From positions 16,897,399 through 16,961,398 of the forward strand of contig CM059977.1 in assembly GCA_030490835.1 (NCBI GenBank): DNA of 64,000 bases, given 5' to 3'. Origin of the DNA: Annona cherimola (Eukaryota; Streptophyta; Magnoliopsida; Magnoliales; Annonaceae). The notes below the pieces were generated by a model. It had not been told where the DNA came from, did not search any database, and saw only the letters and a list, made by a program, of their open reading frames with translations. Of the stretch, positions 60,801-64,000 are shown one piece after another. The first letter of the stretch is position 1, and every line of letters starts with the position of its first letter. Position numbers and translations under genes: made by a program.

Positions 60801-63060
60801 GTATGAACTTGCCTGCATTGGCAGTGGTTTTACATGCTTAATGATCCATCGCTAAAGGCTGCTGGTGGGCTTCTGCTGCCATTTTTGTTTTTCTTGCTCC
60901 ACATTTAATACGAGTTCTTGAGTACCTAACCAGAGACTACATGCAGAGGCCGCTCAAAACCATTGCACAATTATCTGGTGATGTCTACATCCCTCGTGGT
61001 GTTTCAGTGCCTGCTCTTGACAAAAATACACTGTGGGAGTTCGAACCGTTAAAAATAGGTAACCCCTGGGGAAGATTTCCCTGATAACCTTTTTGGAGGC
61101 TGTGGATTGACTAAAGTTGCTTGTTACTGTTTTATCTGAGAATAATTGATTTTTTGTTTTGCCTGCTGAAGGTGAGGGAGATCTCCTTACTGGTGGAGAC
61201 TTGTATGCAGTAAGTTCGGCCATAATTGGATCTCTTTATGAGAATTATAATTTTTCAAAAAGGAAACTTTCCGACCTTCATTTTTATTTGCATAACTAGT
61301 TGCAGCTGAATCCTCAACTTTGCAATGCAGAGAGTGTTTGAGAACACATTGATGCAACATCATGTTGCGCTTCCTCCCGGTTCCATGGGAAAAGTTACTT
61401 ACATTGCTCCAGCTGGTCAATATAGCCTGAAGGTTTGTCTACTGAAACTAATACTATTCAAACTGCAGTATTCATGTTGGAAATGATCTTGTTTTAGACT
61501 TACTATTTCCCAGCACTGATAATTGGAACCGGAATTGTGAGTTTTACTGTCCATGATTATTTCCCTTTTGAAACTTACTATGCTTTGAACTCTTCATGCA
61601 TCAACAGGACACTGTATTAGAGTTGGAGTTCCAAGGTGTTAAAAAACAAGTTACCATGCTTCAGGTACTTCTGTGCAAATTTCAGCAATAGCTTCAGAGT
61701 TTGCACTGTAGTTACTTCTTTCTTGTTGATGCAAATTTGGTGATGCAAAAGTTATTGCTTTCTACTTCCCCAGACTTGGCCTGTACGTACACCAAGGCCT
61801 GTGGCATCAAAGCTTGCTGCTGATACACCTCTTCTTACCGGACAGGTTATACAACATGAAATATGTTTTCGATGTTCTCTAGCATTCTGTCTTATTTGAA
61901 GTTTTTTGTCCTAAAGGTTGTGTATGCTTGCAGCGTGTTCTTGATGCTCTTTTCCCCTCAGTGCTTGGTGGAACTTGTGCTATTCCTGGAGCATTTGGTT
62001 GTGGAAAAACGGTCATTAGTCAAGCACTTTCGAAGGTCTCTCTCTCTCTCTCTGCATGCGTTGGAAAACATTCTGCTAGATGTAAATTGTTGGCTCTAAG
62101 TTTTCTGTTTTTCTTGCAGTATTCTAATTCTGACACTGTGGTATATGTTGGTTGTGGAGAAAGAGGAAATGAAATGGCGGAGGTATGTGGTTCTCTGTCT
62201 CCATCTTTTTGAAAACTTCAGTTGTTGTGACATAGATTCTCAGATTTTAATCTATCTGATTTCAGGTTCTCATGGATTTCCCCCAATTGACCATGACCTT
62301 ACCCGATGGCCGTGAAGAATCTGTCATGAAGCGTACAACACTTGTTGCTAACACTTCTAACATGCCTGTTGCTGCTCGTGAGGCCTCCATATACACAGGT
62401 AGGAAATTAGGTCCACCATGGTTCTCCCTGTTATTTAAATGCCTTTTTGTGTGTGCGTACATGGTTTTCTCATGATTCTAAAGAACTCACTGAAGGATGC
62501 AGAGTCCACAGATATTTTTTTTGGGATTATTATCTTACAACTTTTGCTGAACTGATGTGTTTAGAGCAAATCATTTTTTTCCTATTTTTGTTCAAAAGAT
62601 GAAATACCAAATGGAGGATAGGATATGTCATCCAAATTAATAATTTTAGCAAATTTTTTTCTCTCTGCACTGCTTTGGGACTTTTCTTCTGCTCAAAATG
62701 GTTCTCATGATATTGCTGGAAATTGCACCAGCAAAGTGCAAGGGTGGTTTCATTGGTTGAATTTTTCGTCTCTTTGCCCCACCTTACACAGAAAAATCTT
62801 GATACAATTTAGCATCACTTGTCAAAACCACGACCACATTCCCACTTTACTTGGAACAAATCTTCTGTCATGCACATGATGGGCTCTGTCTTAACTATTG
62901 CAGTATCCATTTTGGCTCTGCATCATTTGATGTTTCATGTCCAATTATTTCAGGCATTACTATTGCTGAATACTTCAGAGACATGGGTTACAATGTAAGC
63001 ATGATGGCGGACTCAACATCTCGCTGGGCAGAAGCGTTGCGTGAAATATCTGGCCGACTG
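57882..63060 (+). CDS. VHA-A: V-type proton ATPase catalytic subunit A, 5' part (13 exons, runs off the window)
   Basis: Thirteen exons give 368 codons in one frame: 57882-57959, 58957-59083, 59290-59345, 59428-59484, 60947-61058, 61172-61209, 61331-61432, 61608-61664, 61774-61845, 61934-62035, 62120-62182, 62266-62398 and 62954-63060. All introns are GT/AG. The last intron continues past 64000. The complete plant subunit is about 620 aa, so roughly 60 percent is present. It is the ATP-hydrolysing subunit of the V1 sector, powering H+ pumping at the tonoplast and trans-Golgi membranes. Visible signatures are the P-loop GAFGCGKT (252-259), the catalytic Glu motif GCGER (278-282) and [18 protein letters not shown] (about 348-365). 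Cys256 in the P-loop and Cys279 are present; these are the redox-sensitive cysteines described for plant VHA-A. No disruption is seen. Confidence 0.98.
60060..60790. repeat. AT-rich insertion in VHA-A intron 4
   Basis: The 1.46-kb fourth intron contains a segment bounded by GGTTGGGATAAGGTTGACCC-like sequence on the left and GGGTCATGGGCCGACCTGACC on the right, with an AT-rich middle. The composition differs from the rest of the gene and suggests an old repeat insertion. The family is not identified. Confidence 0.35.
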
Positions 63061-64000
63061 GTAAATTCTTGTTTTGTCATGTGTACATCTCTTGTTGACA
63101 AATATCGATACACTTAGTTCACTTCCAAGAATAATGTTATCAAGTTAGAACGTCATTCATCATCCCCTTGGCTAAACTATTTTGAAATTCATTTGAGAAA
63201 TTTGAATACTGTTGAATGATTACCAGCAAATAATCCACTTATTGTTAAACTTTCATGGAATTTTGTTGATTAAATTTCTTTCATATAGGTGATTATTTTG
63301 GATGTAAATAATCAAGCATAGGAAGACATGAAACACTTATCTTGTGATAAAACAAATAAAGAGCAAGCCAATTGATAGCATTAAAGTGGAACATGCTTGA
63401 CAGAACAGCTCTTGAAAAAACTCTCTGGTTGATAAATTGACTGCTGCTTTATCTATTAACAATTGTGAGTAGAAACCTTTCTTGCTTGTGCTAGCCAGTC
63501 TTGTCACCAGTGAGCAGCATTTTTCCTTGAATAAGGTGGTTTGAATTTTTTTAGTGTTAGACCCGAAAGGATCTGCATTTAGATCTTCCCTTGATGTTGT
63601 TGTCTGATTTTACAATCATCAGGTTTTCTGGAAGCTGGCAATATTTTAATCTTTCTCATGATTCGAATAGATTCCTCAGTTGTATGCTTGTGATTTTGAG
63701 ACTTAGACCTAATCCCACTGATTTCAGACCTAATCCCATTGATTTCAGGGAACCAAAGAAATTTCCCTGGCTTTACATTAGCTGTCTTCTTGTGATGCTC
63801 TTGACCATTGTATACCTCCTTTATTTATCAAACATTTGATTTCGGTGGTCCCAAAGTCCAACAATTTTCATGCCTTGACTTTGTGGCTCTTCTCCTTCTT
63901 ACCTTTCATATTTGTGAGAAGGAAATTGGTTATTGGTTGCACCTTAAGATCTTTTGTGGCTTTTCTTGATGCTTTTTGCGAATGCAATTCAAGGAGCCCA
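63061..64000 (+). other. VHA-A: VHA-A intron 13, incomplete
   Basis: Sequence after the GTAAAT donor at 63061. The next coding block expected in the family was not found before the window ends, so the whole stretch is read as intron. Confidence 0.75.

Overview
This window is nuclear chromosomal DNA of a flowering plant. It has AT-rich intergenic DNA, large introns with GT/AG borders, a plant-specific NAC transcription factor, a Ty3/gypsy chromovirus with an initiator-tRNA(Met) primer site, and very many short DNA transposons. The species cannot be fixed from the sequence alone. Low GC and the lack of grass-type GC-rich exons argue against a grass.

Three protein-coding host genes are supported. 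(1) 13694-21520, + strand, 14 exons, 445 aa: an ER-directed coiled-coil membrane protein of the family annotated in Arabidopsis as AT2G24420/AT4G31340. (2) 39249-34540, - strand, 3 exons, 329 aa: a NAC-domain transcription factor. (3) 57882 to beyond the right edge, + strand, 13 exons and 368 codons visible: the catalytic A subunit of the vacuolar H+-ATPase (VHA-A). The genes show no sign of acting together; this is ordinary plant gene spacing with TE-filled gaps.

Layout: 1-13500 is intergenic DNA with several Tourist-like MITEs, three MULE-like foldback elements (6248-9086) and a 1.1 kb long-TIR element (10757-11850). 13.5-21.6 kb holds gene 1, with three MITEs in its introns. 22937-30314 is one complete but defective Ty3/gypsy chromovirus on the - strand. 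It has 572-bp LTRs differing at six positions, a CCGGC target duplication, and a gag carrying a perfect 453-bp tandem triplication. 30.3-34.5 kb is intergenic with a SINE, a foldback element, another TE and a 160-nt hairpin. 34.5-39.7 kb is the NAC gene, whose large intron hosts a nested MITE-in-foldback insertion and which has a (GA)41 tract upstream. 39.7-57.3 kb is a long gene-free stretch with SINEs, a cluster of three foldback elements in (TA)n, several MITEs and a clear nested transposon at 55.4-56.7 kb. 57.4-64 kb is VHA-A.

The most notable structure is in the small transposons. About 19 copies belong to one Tourist-like family with 3-bp target duplications. A MULE-like foldback family has 9-bp target duplications, a shared arm sequence and different outer ends that each carry a local palindrome. 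Three related foldbacks sit side by side in a TA microsatellite. No previously undescribed functional system is firmly demonstrated.
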